A stretch of 64,000 nucleotides of DNA from CAYUWG01 sp964448285 (GCA_964448285.1 CAYUWG010000013.1:1-64000), one strand, 5' to 3'; counted from the stretch's first letter, positions 29,814 through 37,623 are shown. The notes: generated by a model from the sequence alone, not told the origin. Numbers and translations are program-made.

Positions 29814-29882
29814 ATTCAATGGAGCACCTTGCGCGAGAGAGCGTCGTTGTTTTGGTTGCTATGCGATGTGGTGGCGTTCAGC
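29814..29882 (-). repeat. Degenerate attC-like end of cassette unit 5
   Basis: A 69-base segment after the MjaI-type gene. It has ATTCAAT at one end and GTTCAGC overlapping the gene's stop codon at the other, each about one base off the integron core consensus. Its inner part shares GAGCG-CG and TTGCTATGCG with the repeat at 31946-32260 (32212-32236). It is the weakest of the five repeats and may be a remnant at the left edge of the array. Confidence 0.4.
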
Positions 29883-30567
29883 CTCGTTCAAGTCGCTGAA
29901 TCTCGCTGTTGATCTGAATGAGCACTTCGGGATTGCCGATCTCCCCGTCTAGACTGAAAACAATGAAAACCTTTCCGCCATACGTTTGAGTAAATTCTTC
30001 AAAGCTGGCTTTCATGCGCTCGGAGAGCGAATACCCACCGAAATTTGCTTTTGCGGTAACAGGTTTGATTTGAATCCCGAAAGCCTTGTCTCCTACCCAT
30101 CCTAAGTAGTCTATGTCCCCCGCATGATCCAGTTGAGGCGATGACTCTTCAAACGTGATGGATGGAAACTTCTTGCTCAGACCATCAGTGACGACGGACT
30201 TCTCAGTGACATAACCGTCGTAGGTACGGTTAATTGTGAGATTGTAAATGAAATCGATGCAGTCGTCGAGAGTTAGTGTTCGGAATGCCTCTTGCCATTC
30301 CGGAATAAGGAACTCGGTAATCTTGGTATACAGCCGTTCACCAAGCTCTTGCAAACTTTCCTTTGTAACCTTGTGCGGAACCTTCGTTTTTGTATGAGCG
30401 TGCTCAAAGTACCACTGTTCCCATTCCTTGAATGTCTTGGGTTGACACTCCCTAATGAGAGCCATTACCTCGCCGACCTTGTGTGTCTTTGTAAGACCCC
30501 ATTTCCCATTCGCATAGTTCAAGACCATTTCTTTGGTCCCAAAATCCTTGGAGTATTTTTTAGGCAT
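29878..30567 (-). CDS. MjaI-family type II restriction endonuclease
   Basis: About 229 residues from the ATG at 30567 (frame open to 30642). KKYSKDFGTKEMVLNYANGKWGLTK at the start and DIDYLGWVGDKAFGIQIKP near the C-terminus resemble the RE_MjaI family. The latter segment (D-x-D...G-x-Q-I-K) fits a PD-(D/E)xK active site with Gln in the usual Glu place. M. jannaschii MjaI cleaves CTAG; the same site is inferred, not shown. The start overlaps the methyltransferase stop by 8 bases, so both are translated from one message with the modification gene first, a protective order. It is cargo of cassette unit 5. Confidence 0.75.
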   Translation of the reverse strand: MPKKYSKDFGTKEMVLNYANGKWGLTKTHKVGEVMALIRECQPKTFKEWEQWYFEHAHTKTKVPHKVTKESLQELGERLYTKITEFLIPEWQEAFRTLTLDDCIDFIYNLTINRTYDGYVTEKSVVTDGLSKKFPSITFEESSPQLDHAGDIDYLGWVGDKAFGIQIKPVTAKANFGGYSLSERMKASFEEFTQTYGGKVFIVFSLDGEIGNPEVLIQINSEIQRLERG

Positions 30568-31939
30568 GCAGTCCTGATGTTGGCTGAATAATAGTGAAGG
30601 CGAGAAACTTGTCCTTGTATTTGTAAGTGCGAACAACGTCAACGTTAACGAAGCCTGACTTGATCAAGTGTGCGTTCAGGAATGTCTTATTCTTGAGGTA
30701 AACGTAGGACAACAGAATCCCGTTCTCGTCATGTTTGTCCTTGTCGAATCTCAGGAAGACCCTCTGACCCTTCATCTTGGAATTCAGGAACTCCATAGCC
30801 TCTTCTCGACGTCTTGGCTCTTCGGCTACTCCAATAAGCCTGATCGTAAGCCCGTTGTTGAGTTTGAGAAGTTCAGGGCTGAGGATCTCCGTTACGTTAT
30901 ACAACTCGGCTCTTTCTCCATTATCGCCGTTCTCGATCTTCGAGCCGAACTTCAGCTTTCGAGGATCAACCTTCTTGTCCAACTCGTGCGGGTCAGTAAA
31001 CCTGTATGGAAGGGATTCAATGTCCTTGTCTAAGTTCTCGTGTGCCTGTTGTTGAGTAACGAAATCACAGGAGGCATCACCGAATATATCATGCTGGGAA
31101 ATCTTCAATTTATTCTTGATAATTGGAGCGAATGAAGGGTTTATTTCATAGCCGATGGAATTCCTGCCGAGGTTCTTTGCGGCAAGCGATGTCGTTCCGC
31201 TTCCAAGAAAAGGATCAAGGACGGTATCGCCGACGAATGAAAACATTCGAATCAATCGCCGGGGAAGTTCTTCGGGAAACATTGCTAAGTGCTTGTCTTG
31301 GCGTTCGCCAGCAAAGTTCCAGTGCCCGGCAAAATAGGTATTCCATTCGTCTGTTGTGAGTTTGGAAAGTTCCTTCATCTCTTTGCTGACTTTTGGCGGG
31401 TCACCTAACTTCTTGAATATGAGAATGAACTCGTAATCAATCTTCAGGATGCCATTTCTTGGGTAAGGAAATGAACCCATTATTGAGGCACCACCGGTCG
31501 TGTTGGTTGTCGTTACCTTTTGCCAAATAATGGCGCCCATGTAGTCCATTCCGATGGTCTCACAGAACTTAGTAATCTCCGTCCTAATCGGGATAACCTT
31601 GTAACGCCCGTAATAAACGGAGCGGGCGAACTGGTCGCCGATATTGATGCAAAGCCGGCACCCTTTATGGAGAACCCGAGAGGACTCCTTCCACACAAGA
31701 TTCAGATTGTTGATATAGCTTTCGTACGTATCGTGAAAGCCTATCTGTTTCTCGTCCCCATAGTCTTTGAGTTGCCAGTACGGCGGCGAAGTGATAACAA
31801 GGTGAACGGATTCTGCTGCGATTTCTGTCATTCGCCTTGCATCGCCGATTACTATTTTGTGATGGGTGGCCATACTTCCTGAACCAATGTACTGAATCTC
31901 AATCACATTTGCTGGTTCTTTGCGCAAGAGAAACGCCAC
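30560..31939 (-). CDS. DNA (cytosine-N4) methyltransferase fused to a staphylococcal-nuclease-like domain
   Basis: A 459-residue protein; GTG at 31939 has an upstream AGGTGA, while the ATG at 31873 (residue 23) is an alternative. TSPPYW (residues 50-55) marks a likely N4-cytosine enzyme, and VLDPFLGSGTTSLAA follows about 190 residues later; this motif IV-before-I order is the beta class. Residues ~360-445 (RLIGVAEEPRRREEAMEFL, LSYVYLKNKTFLNAHLIKSG) follow the OB-fold pattern of staphylococcal nuclease. Of the catalytic trio, the first Arg is kept, the Glu is uncertain, and the second Arg (R87 equivalent) is Ile, so the domain is probably not an active nuclease. It protects the site cut by the overlapping MjaI-type enzyme. 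Confidence 0.83.
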   Translation of the reverse strand: MAFLLRKEPANVIEIQYIGSGSMATHHKIVIGDARRMTEIAAESVHLVITSPPYWQLKDYGDEKQIGFHDTYESYINNLNLVWKESSRVLHKGCRLCINIGDQFARSVYYGRYKVIPIRTEITKFCETIGMDYMGAIIWQKVTTTNTTGGASIMGSFPYPRNGILKIDYEFILIFKKLGDPPKVSKEMKELSKLTTDEWNTYFAGHWNFAGERQDKHLAMFPEELPRRLIRMFSFVGDTVLDPFLGSGTTSLAAKNLGRNSIGYEINPSFAPIIKNKLKISQHDIFGDASCDFVTQQQAHENLDKDIESLPYRFTDPHELDKKVDPRKLKFGSKIENGDNGERAELYNVTEILSPELLKLNNGLTIRLIGVAEEPRRREEAMEFLNSKMKGQRVFLRFDKDKHDENGILLSYVYLKNKTFLNAHLIKSGFVNVDVVRTYKYKDKFLAFTIIQPTSGLHA

Positions 31940-31945
31940 CAGTTC

Positions 31946-32260
31946 ACCTAATGCTCAGCGCAAGTACGCCGCTGTTATTGCCGTTCAGGAACGATACGTC
32001 GGAAGCCGCTTCGACGCATTTCTTCGCTGTTGGAACCACAAACCAATCCGTGAGCAAATCCGTTGAGTAGCCACAACTATCCTTCCTAAGCTTCAACCAA
32101 GCCATATCAACAAGTGAGCGCCGTTGTATTCGCTGCTTTGTGCCTTGTGCCTTCTACCACAACTTTACATTTAGCCAAACCTTCATTCAACATCGCCAAT
32201 AAAACGTGCGAGCGCCGTGTTGCCGTTTGCTATGCGCTCGTGAGCGGCGGCCGCTTAGGT
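31946..32260 (-). repeat. attC-like repeat of cassette unit 4 (long, possibly composite)
   Basis: A 315-base repeat between the RsgA stop and the methyltransferase start. Its ends are ATTAGGT (minus strand, 31952-31946) and CTTAGGT (plus strand, 32254-32260), which pair over TTAGG. Next to the ends lie GCGCAAGTACGCC and GAGCGCCGT arms. It shares an inner block with the repeats at 33386 and 35063 (CCACAACTAT ... CATATCAACAA-TGAGCGCCG, about 32070-32125). A second GAGCGCCGTGTTG arm at 32211 suggests two repeats fused or one duplicated internally. No gene is seen in it. Confidence 0.6.
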
Positions 32261-32263
32261 CTA

Positions 32264-33340
32264 TCAAGACGAAGGTTTTCGCTTCTTAAGCTGTTCCACT
32301 GCAGTCTTTATCATTCGCCCAAATTGCTTGTCCTTCTTGCGTCTTTCGACGTAGGTCATCTCGTGGAATTGGGATTCCCTGATCAATTTCATGTAACTCC
32401 GATACTTAGCTTCGCTTAGAGAGCCACTCTGAACCGCCACTAAGATCGCACAACCGACTTCGACAGAGTGCGTGCAATCATTGAACCGGCAGCGGTTCGA
32501 AAGTTCGTGGATATCAGAGAAACTGTCGTCAATACCGACGCTAACGCCCATCAATCCCAGTTCCCTCATGCCTGGAGTGTCAACCAAAAGTGCTCCGCTG
32601 TTTAGGACTGTCATCTGTCGGCGCGCCGTCGTATGTCTTCCTCTGCTATCCTTTTCACGAACGGGATTCGTTTCGAATGCCTCGCAACCGAGAAGATGAT
32701 TGAGAAGTGTGGTTTTGCCCACGCCAGAGGACCCAAGCAAGCAATATGTTTTGCCATGTTGCAGAGCCTGCCTGACTCTGTCGAGGCCCGTTTCAGTTTT
32801 GCTGCTGAATGCGATGATCCTTGTATTGATTTGTGCGTCTCGGATATCTGATATCCGTTTCTCCAATTCCTCGGCGCTGATGAGATCGCTTTTGCTAAGC
32901 AAAATGACAGGCTCGACATGGCCTTCATTGACCATTACGAGATATCGCTCCAACCGGCGGAGGTTGAAATTGAGATCGCACGATTGCATGATGAAGGCGA
33001 CATCGATATTCGAAGCGATCATCTGGTATTCAACTTTGTCACCGGCGGACTTGCGACGCAAGAAGGTTCTTCTTGGGAACATGTCATGAATGATTGCGAG
33101 TGTGCCGTCATTGTGGTACTGAACGAATACCCAGTCCCCGACGCATGGGAGCTCCTGGGTTGAGTCGGCAGAATAGAGGAGCTTGCCCGTTGGCTCCGCT
33201 TGAACTTCATTGTGCTCGTCGCGAACGAGGTATCGGTCTCTATCGACTCTTGTGACGCGCGCGATAGTGCAGTCTTGTAACGCAAGCCCCGCACGTTTCT
33301 CTTCAAACCAATTATCAAATCCGAGATCTTCTAGCTGCAT
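32264..33340 (-). CDS. rsgA: Ribosome small-subunit-dependent GTPase A (circularly permuted GTPase)
   Basis: A 358-residue GTPase with the permuted motif order of RsgA/YjeQ: G4 SKSD (residues 149-152, usual NKxD), then G1 GSSGVGKTT (203-211), switch region RGRHTTARRQM (233-243), and G3 DTPG (254-257). The C-terminal zinc motif has C284, C289, H291 and C297. An N-terminal OB-like domain precedes the GTPase. RsgA helps late assembly of the 30S subunit. It is normally a single chromosomal housekeeping gene, so its place as cargo of cassette unit 4 is unusual. Its stop is 4 bases from the repeat's core. Confidence 0.9.
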   Translation of the reverse strand: MQLEDLGFDNWFEEKRAGLALQDCTIARVTRVDRDRYLVRDEHNEVQAEPTGKLLYSADSTQELPCVGDWVFVQYHNDGTLAIIHDMFPRRTFLRRKSAGDKVEYQMIASNIDVAFIMQSCDLNFNLRRLERYLVMVNEGHVEPVILLSKSDLISAEELEKRISDIRDAQINTRIIAFSSKTETGLDRVRQALQHGKTYCLLGSSGVGKTTLLNHLLGCEAFETNPVREKDSRGRHTTARRQMTVLNSGALLVDTPGMRELGLMGVSVGIDDSFSDIHELSNRCRFNDCTHSVEVGCAILVAVQSGSLSEAKYRSYMKLIRESQFHEMTYVERRKKDKQFGRMIKTAVEQLKKRKPSS

Positions 33341-33385
33341 TTGGTGTCCTAAGTATAGTCAGTAAACAAGGCCGCTGCCCATGGC

Positions 33386-33588
33386 GCCTAACATTTAGCG
33401 CAAGGACGCCACTGTTTTTGCCTTTCAGAAATGCCGCGCACGGAGCCGCTATCAATAGACTAATTTCTTGCGGCGAAGTGCGCATACCAACTTGCGGCAA
33501 AAACCGTTGAGCGACCACAACTATTTTTCCCCACAGCTTTAACTGAGCCATATAAACAAATGGGGCGGCGTGGTTACGCCTGTTATAC
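33386..33588 (-). repeat. attC-like repeat of cassette unit 3
   Basis: A 203-base imperfect inverted repeat. On the minus strand it runs from GTATAAC (R''-like, 33588-33582) to GTTAGGC (33392-33386), an exact match to the integron R' consensus GTTRRRY. The arms GGCGTAACCACGCC and GGCGTCCTTGCGC pair imperfectly next to the cores. It lies between the peptidase stop at 33616 and the RsgA start at 33340, and shares the CCACAACTAT ... ACAAATGGGGCGGCG block (33515-33572) with the repeats at 31946 and 35063. Confidence 0.65.
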
Positions 33589-33615
33589 GAAAAATGCCAC
33601 AAAGCCTTTCTCATT

Positions 33616-35034
33616 CTAATAGCGTTTCACGATGTCATCAATGGAGACTCCTTCAATCAGGAGTTGAGAAGATTCTATTCCATAGATCCACTCTTGGAAG
33701 AAATCACGAAGATCCCGGCTCGAGACGCGCTCGCAAAGTTTATAAAACTCTTGAAAGTTGATGACGCGACCTTTGAACTCCAGAAGCATGGTTCGAATGA
33801 TCGTCCTAAAGGTGCTTTCTCCAACGAGGCGATACAAAACATACAGGGACCAGGCGCCCTTCGTGTACGAATGCCTGCCGAGTTCTTTCGCCCCGTAGCC
33901 GGCAATCGGCGTTTCAAAAACTTGTCGGTCATACTCCGCCCATCGCACAAAGAGATCTCGACTCTTTTCCATGTCTTCCTCAAAAGCTGCCTCACCGCGA
34001 AATGCCCGGATTGCCAGAGCCTCAAAAAACGTCGCAAACGCCTCGTCGAAGTACCGACACCGCTGCACATCTGCCGACGGTGTCGCATTCCATGAGTGTC
34101 CGATCTCGTGATAGGCTTCGGAAATTCTCGTACTGTCTTTGAATGCGGCCGCCGTTTGCAGGAAGTAGTAGTCGCTGGCTTGCGAACCCCATCCATCCGG
34201 AATTTCTATAATGGAATATCCCTTGAAGCTTTCGGGTAAGCCGAACATTTCGCTATAGAGCTTGATGACGTCTTTCGAGGCGTTCATGACTAACCTCGCT
34301 CCGATGCTGTCCTCAGGCAGGTGATACACAACGAGTTGATCGGTCGGATTACTCAGAACTGTGAACTTTGCCACGGCAACGTCGATGCGCCACGTTGGTA
34401 TCTTGCTTCGGAATACGAACGTTGCATTCTCTGAGTCGATCTGTGAATCGACCAACTCTCCCCCGCAGGCCGCACGGTAATCCGCCGGAACGGTTGCGGT
34501 TACTTCGTATGTGAATTTCGTGTCATTGGACGCTAAGGTACTGGCGAATGTCGGCTTGGCAAGGATCGGATAGGCAAACGCGTCGGGACGTAGTAGAGAG
34601 TAGTTCTCATCTATCCGGTCCCTAACGTATGCCATCACTTCCGGATATCCGAAGATGAATCCATCGTATTCCAAGACAACGGTCGTCGTGTCGTTAGGTC
34701 GAAGCGGAGTACGAAGGTTGACGATAACTTCTCTGGCCTGAAGAGAAGGTTCATCACGAAGTTGACCGATATCCTGTTTGAAGTGGAGCGGTGTGCCGGT
34801 GCGATCGCTTACCTGTTTAACTTCAAGCAATCGGTACAGCAGAAAGGGGAGTTGCGCGTGTGGCTGATCGGTGATATTGCGTATTGAAAGCGTTGCCAAA
34901 ATGGAGACGCGCTGCTCTCTGAGGTGAAATTGCACATTGAGTTTGTAGTGCACAACGGCAGGAAGGTCTGAAGCAGTCGCCGAAGTCATTTCGCAAAGAG
35001 AAACAAGTACAGTGATAAGGAATAGCCTTCTCAT
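33616..35034 (-). CDS. Secreted M1-like (gluzincin) metallopeptidase
   Basis: About 472 residues from the ATG at 35034, preceded by AAAGGAG; the frame extends to 35064 only through a TTG. A signal peptide (RRLFLITVLVSLCEMTSATA) directs export. The zinc site is HEIGHSW (first His near residue 309) followed about 20 residues later by DEAFATFFEAL, which supplies the third ligand Glu and fits the HExxH-(18)-E pattern of peptidase family M1. The usual GxMEN substrate motif is replaced by a SDYYFL region, so aminopeptidase activity is uncertain. An N-terminal beta-rich domain precedes it, as in M1 enzymes. It is the single gene of cassette unit 3. Confidence 0.78.
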   Translation of the reverse strand: MRRLFLITVLVSLCEMTSATASDLPAVVHYKLNVQFHLREQRVSILATLSIRNITDQPHAQLPFLLYRLLEVKQVSDRTGTPLHFKQDIGQLRDEPSLQAREVIVNLRTPLRPNDTTTVVLEYDGFIFGYPEVMAYVRDRIDENYSLLRPDAFAYPILAKPTFASTLASNDTKFTYEVTATVPADYRAACGGELVDSQIDSENATFVFRSKIPTWRIDVAVAKFTVLSNPTDQLVVYHLPEDSIGARLVMNASKDVIKLYSEMFGLPESFKGYSIIEIPDGWGSQASDYYFLQTAAAFKDSTRISEAYHEIGHSWNATPSADVQRCRYFDEAFATFFEALAIRAFRGEAAFEEDMEKSRDLFVRWAEYDRQVFETPIAGYGAKELGRHSYTKGAWSLYVLYRLVGESTFRTIIRTMLLEFKGRVINFQEFYKLCERVSSRDLRDFFQEWIYGIESSQLLIEGVSIDDIVKRY

Positions 35035-35062
35035 GTGTCGGGCTCCTTTCGTGTCAATTTTC

Positions 35063-35264
35063 AAATGACGTTTGCAGCAACAACGTAGCGGTTTATGCCG
35101 CTCAAAGATGAGCGCCGAAGGGAGCTATCAAAGGACCAATTCTCGGCGCGCGTAGGCGCAAGACCAACACGCGGCAATAACAATGGATAGACCACAACGA
35201 CCTTTTCCATAGCCTTAACTGCGCCCTATCAACAAAGGGAGCGCCGGTGTTACTGCTGTTATGC
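35063..35264 (-). repeat. attC-like repeat of cassette unit 2
   Basis: A 202-base imperfect inverted repeat. On the minus strand R'' is GCATAAC (35264-35258), with the complement of GTTATGC at the start of the same unit (36604-36598). The R' side is GTCATTT (35069-35063), one base off at the third position. Arms GCAGTAACACCGGCGCTCCC and the segment ending GTTGCTGCAAACG pair imperfectly. The R'' core overlaps the stop codon of the HNH gene. It shares an inner block (35192-35250) with the two longer repeats. Confidence 0.65.
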
Positions 35265-36558
35265 GTTCGTTGGTTTGCCGCGCTTCTTCCATTGTTCCTT
35301 CTTGAGCCTCTTCTCGAGTCTCTTGTGGCATCTGTCGTGTAAAAGGATAGCATGTGTAAGATCGTCAGTCTTACCACCTTTGGCGTGCGGAATGATGTGA
35401 TGTGATGACGAATCACCAAATCGCATCTGTTTGCCGCATTCGCCACACAGTCCATTTTGGCGAAAAAAAAGAAGTCGTTTTTGCTCAGCATCATGCAGTC
35501 GGTCGGGGTCCCTGACAATAATGGGGTGAAGCCTTTTGAATTCTTCTATCATGATCCCAAGGCGATTTGTCAATGACTCAGAAGTTGTCAAGATTTTCGA
35601 CTCTTGCTTGAACTGCTTATATCGTGAGAACAATTTTTTGGTCATGCCAGGTGGTGGGTCAACCTCGTAGAGCGAGAAGCTATTAAGGTTTCTTAGAAAT
35701 TCCTTGCCAAATTCGAACAACTCATTTAACAACTGTGAATTGTCAGCACGCTGCTTTCTGAGCCATGATACAAGCAGATAGAAAGCAATCGATTCCCTGG
35801 GTGAGAAGGCCGTAAGCATCAGGTTGAGAGATGAATGAAGAACATCTAGATTGCCGATGAAGGCTTTGACCTTCTTTGCAGGAATCTTCTTTTGGTATGA
35901 CTTGACCCCCTTGACAAGCGTGTGGAGTTCTAGGTCAGGGAAGACTCTTCTTTGAAAATCACCTTCAAGTTCGATTAGCAGCATCTCGGCGGCAAGTTGT
36001 CTCCACCTGAATCGTTTGTCTTTTCCAAGAAGTGTAAAGAACTTATGTGTCTCACGGGTGTTCTTAAAGGTATCTTTGAATAGACCGCGATGAGCGCTGA
36101 TCTTTTCTGCCTTGTTAAGTGGTGTGCCTTCCCTGTAAGCGTAGAAAGGTTTGAACAATGTCTTCTTCCTTGCTCTCTGGATCGTGACTTTTCAGCTTCA
36201 AGTAGAATACGCAGTATGCGTCAAGTAGAGTCTTGTCTGGAAAGTCTAGATGAGAGTACTTGGTAATGTCCGTATCATCAAGGTCGAGTTTATCCAATAG
36301 GTAGTTATGGATAGCGAGTAGTCTCTGTTGACCGTCCAAAACCTCATACTGGCCGTGTTCGTTCACAAAAAGGACAAGGACACCTATGGAATAACGATTA
36401 ATGATGGACCTGATAAGCTCGATTTTCTGGGAGTGTTTCCAAATATCCCCCCGCTGGTACTCCTGGTTGATGAAAATCTTTCCGGCGTCGAACAACTTTG
36501 GGATTTGGGCAAGGACGAACTTGTCAAAGTGTATGTCAGGAACAGTTTGTTTAGGCAT
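35259..36558 (-). pseudogene. DUF262-HNH restriction-like protein, split by a one-base frameshift
   Basis: Two overlapping frames encode one protein of about 430 residues. The first (36558-36115) starts with ATG after GAGGAACT and has the DUF262/ParB-like site NQEYQRGDIW and YEVLDGQQRL, seen in GmrS- and BREX/Dnd-related restriction proteins. The second (to 35259) resumes with EGTPLNKAEK, the normal continuation of DUF262, and ends in an HNH nuclease (CGECGK ... SSHHIIPHAKGG ... HDRCHKRLEKR). Removing one G from the GGG at 36131-36133 joins the frames. DUF262-HNH fusions act as modification-dependent or phage-restricting nucleases. It may be a true inactivation, phase-variable, or a sequencing error. 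The TAA stop is supplied by the attC-like R'' core. Confidence 0.75.
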
Positions 36559-36597
36559 AGTTCCTCAGTAGTCTAAGTCAAGCGGCAAACCAATGAC

Positions 36598-36724
36598 GCA
36601 TAACGTTTTGCAGCTACCCGAAGGTTTTAGAAGCACTAAACTGTCAATCTGCACTAAAGCTGAATAGAAGCACGAACCTTCAATTAACCACGTCACCGCC
36701 ACTTTTGGGTAGGTGCTGTTATGT
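36598..36724 (-). repeat. attC-like repeat of cassette unit 1
   Basis: A 127-base imperfect inverted repeat, the clearest of the set and within the normal attC length range. On the minus strand it begins ACATAAC (36724-36718) and ends GTTATGC (36604-36598). Arms AGCACCTACCC and GGGTAGCTGC pair next to the cores with a bulge of about four bases, and a second inner stem pairs GAAGGTT (36620) with AACCTTC (36675). The complement of R'' plus its flank (GTTATGTGTA-TTTT) recurs at the 5' boundary of the same unit at 37623. Confidence 0.7.
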
Positions 36725-36737
36725 GTAGTTTTTCTTG

Positions 36738-37154
36738 TCATTCGTCAATCTGAATTTCATAGGTCTTACCATCTTCTCCATATACTGTTGCAGTACCATC
36801 TTCATCAATATCAGCATATGAAATATGGTCTTCGTTTAAGTAGCCGTCATTTGGGAAGTTAATTTGAACGACTTGACAGTCTTGAACATCAACGTCAAGC
36901 GTGTATGTTGCAGAGTATCCTGTTTCAGGATTATTGTAGTCGACAGTTGCTGAATAAGTTCCATCTTCAAATTTACAGTCTGATTTATACTCACTTGTTC
37001 CATCGCTCTCATCATTATTTTCATCTTCATAATCAGACGAATTTGAATATGAACTTGAATTATCGCTTCTTTTTTTGTTCTCCGATTTCGAGGAGCAAGA
37101 AGACATTTGACTAATTAAAGTCAGAAAGCAAATAAAAATTATTGTCTGTTTCAT
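36738..37154 (-). CDS. Small acidic lipoprotein of unknown function
   Basis: About 138 residues from the ATG at 37154, which gives signal peptide KQTIIFICFLTLISQMSSC with a Cys for lipidation near residue 19. A low-complexity Ser/Asp/Glu/Asn linker (about 20-55) follows, then a compact domain with two cysteines (SDCKFEDGTYSA, DVQDCQVVQINF) that may form a disulfide. It starts 7 bases after the previous gene's stop and shares cassette unit 1 with it. Its base composition is much more AT-rich than the chromosome around it. No family recognised. Confidence 0.7.
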   Translation of the reverse strand: MKQTIIFICFLTLISQMSSCSSKSENKKRSDNSSSYSNSSDYEDENNDESDGTSEYKSDCKFEDGTYSATVDYNNPETGYSATYTLDVDVQDCQVVQINFPNDGYLNEDHISYADIDEDGTATVYGEDGKTYEIQIDE

Positions 37155-37161
37155 AAATATA

Positions 37162-37584
37162 TTATTCAAATATTTTGTCATACCATTTGGATACGTCATC
37201 CCTTATTAAATCGTAATACTTGTAAATTATTAATGCTAAGTCGAAGTCAGCACGTTTGGCTTTATACTCGTTTACTGTAAAGTATCCATAAAAATTACCT
37301 TCTTTGTCAACAACAACAGGCGGATTAGTCCCATAAGCATTCCAAGGCGAATTTGAATTATATTCATTGCCATATGTTCCGTATTCATTCCAAATGGATT
37401 TTGAATTATAGCTATTTCCATAGGTTCCATATTCGTTCCATATAGAATTATTATCATAGCTATTGCAATTTAAGCAACCAAGATATTCATCGTGATTCTG
37501 TCCGCCATATAAGTGCAAAGTTTGAGCATACGTTGTTGTCTCAAAAGCAACAATTAGAAAAAGAAAAAAAAGTGTTTTGTTCAT
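37162..37584 (-). CDS. Small secreted protein with tandem WNEYGTYGN repeats
   Basis: About 140 residues from the ATG at 37584, with signal peptide KTLFFLFLIVAFETTTYAQ. The mature start HLYGGQNHDEYLGCLNC is followed by three imperfect 15-16-residue repeats around SIWNEYGTYGN (residues ~45-88) and a short charged tail. It resembles small hypothetical proteins widespread in bacteria that often sit in mobile or cassette contexts, but no function is known to me. It is the first gene of cassette unit 1, has AT-rich composition, and is followed within 7 bases by the lipoprotein gene. Confidence 0.72.
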   Translation of the reverse strand: MNKTLFFLFLIVAFETTTYAQTLHLYGGQNHDEYLGCLNCNSYDNNSIWNEYGTYGNSYNSKSIWNEYGTYGNEYNSNSPWNAYGTNPPVVVDKEGNFYGYFTVNEYKAKRADFDLALIIYKYYDLIRDDVSKWYDKIFE

Positions 37585-37616
37585 ATTCTTTCGTTTTACT
37601 GGTTCGTTAAAATTAC

Positions 37617-37623
37617 ACATAAC
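37617..37623 (-). other. Integron core-like site at the 5' edge of cassette unit 1
   Basis: The minus strand reads GTTATGT, then GTAATTTT. The same ten bases (GTTATGTGTA) appear on the plus strand at 36718-36727, the R'' end of the unit's own repeat. This marks the first cassette boundary and may be the attI-equivalent or the R' of a lost upstream repeat. Confidence 0.55.

Larger units (their letters stand above)
29814..37623 (-). mobile_element. Integron-like gene cassette array (CALIN-like), five units
   Basis: All genes here lie on the minus strand, and each gene or gene pair ends in a long imperfect inverted repeat with integron core-like ends. Inferred unit boundaries (cut after the first base of GTTRRRY on the minus strand): unit 1 37622-36604, unit 2 36603-35069, unit 3 35068-33392, unit 4 33391-31952, unit 5 31951 to about 29820. 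The first bases of unit 1 (GTTATGTGTA) match the complement of its own R'' core and flank at 36718, and unit 2 starts GTTATGCG and has R'' CGCATAAC, which is the integron signature. No intact integron integrase is in the window. Cargo is dominated by defence and small secreted proteins. Assignment as attC sites is inference from pattern. Confidence 0.7.

Noticed and set aside
29814..37623. Phage or ICE insertion as the source of the minus-strand block
   Set aside because: No phage structural, conjugation or replication genes are present, and gene edges coincide with repeated core-like sites, not with one pair of att sites.
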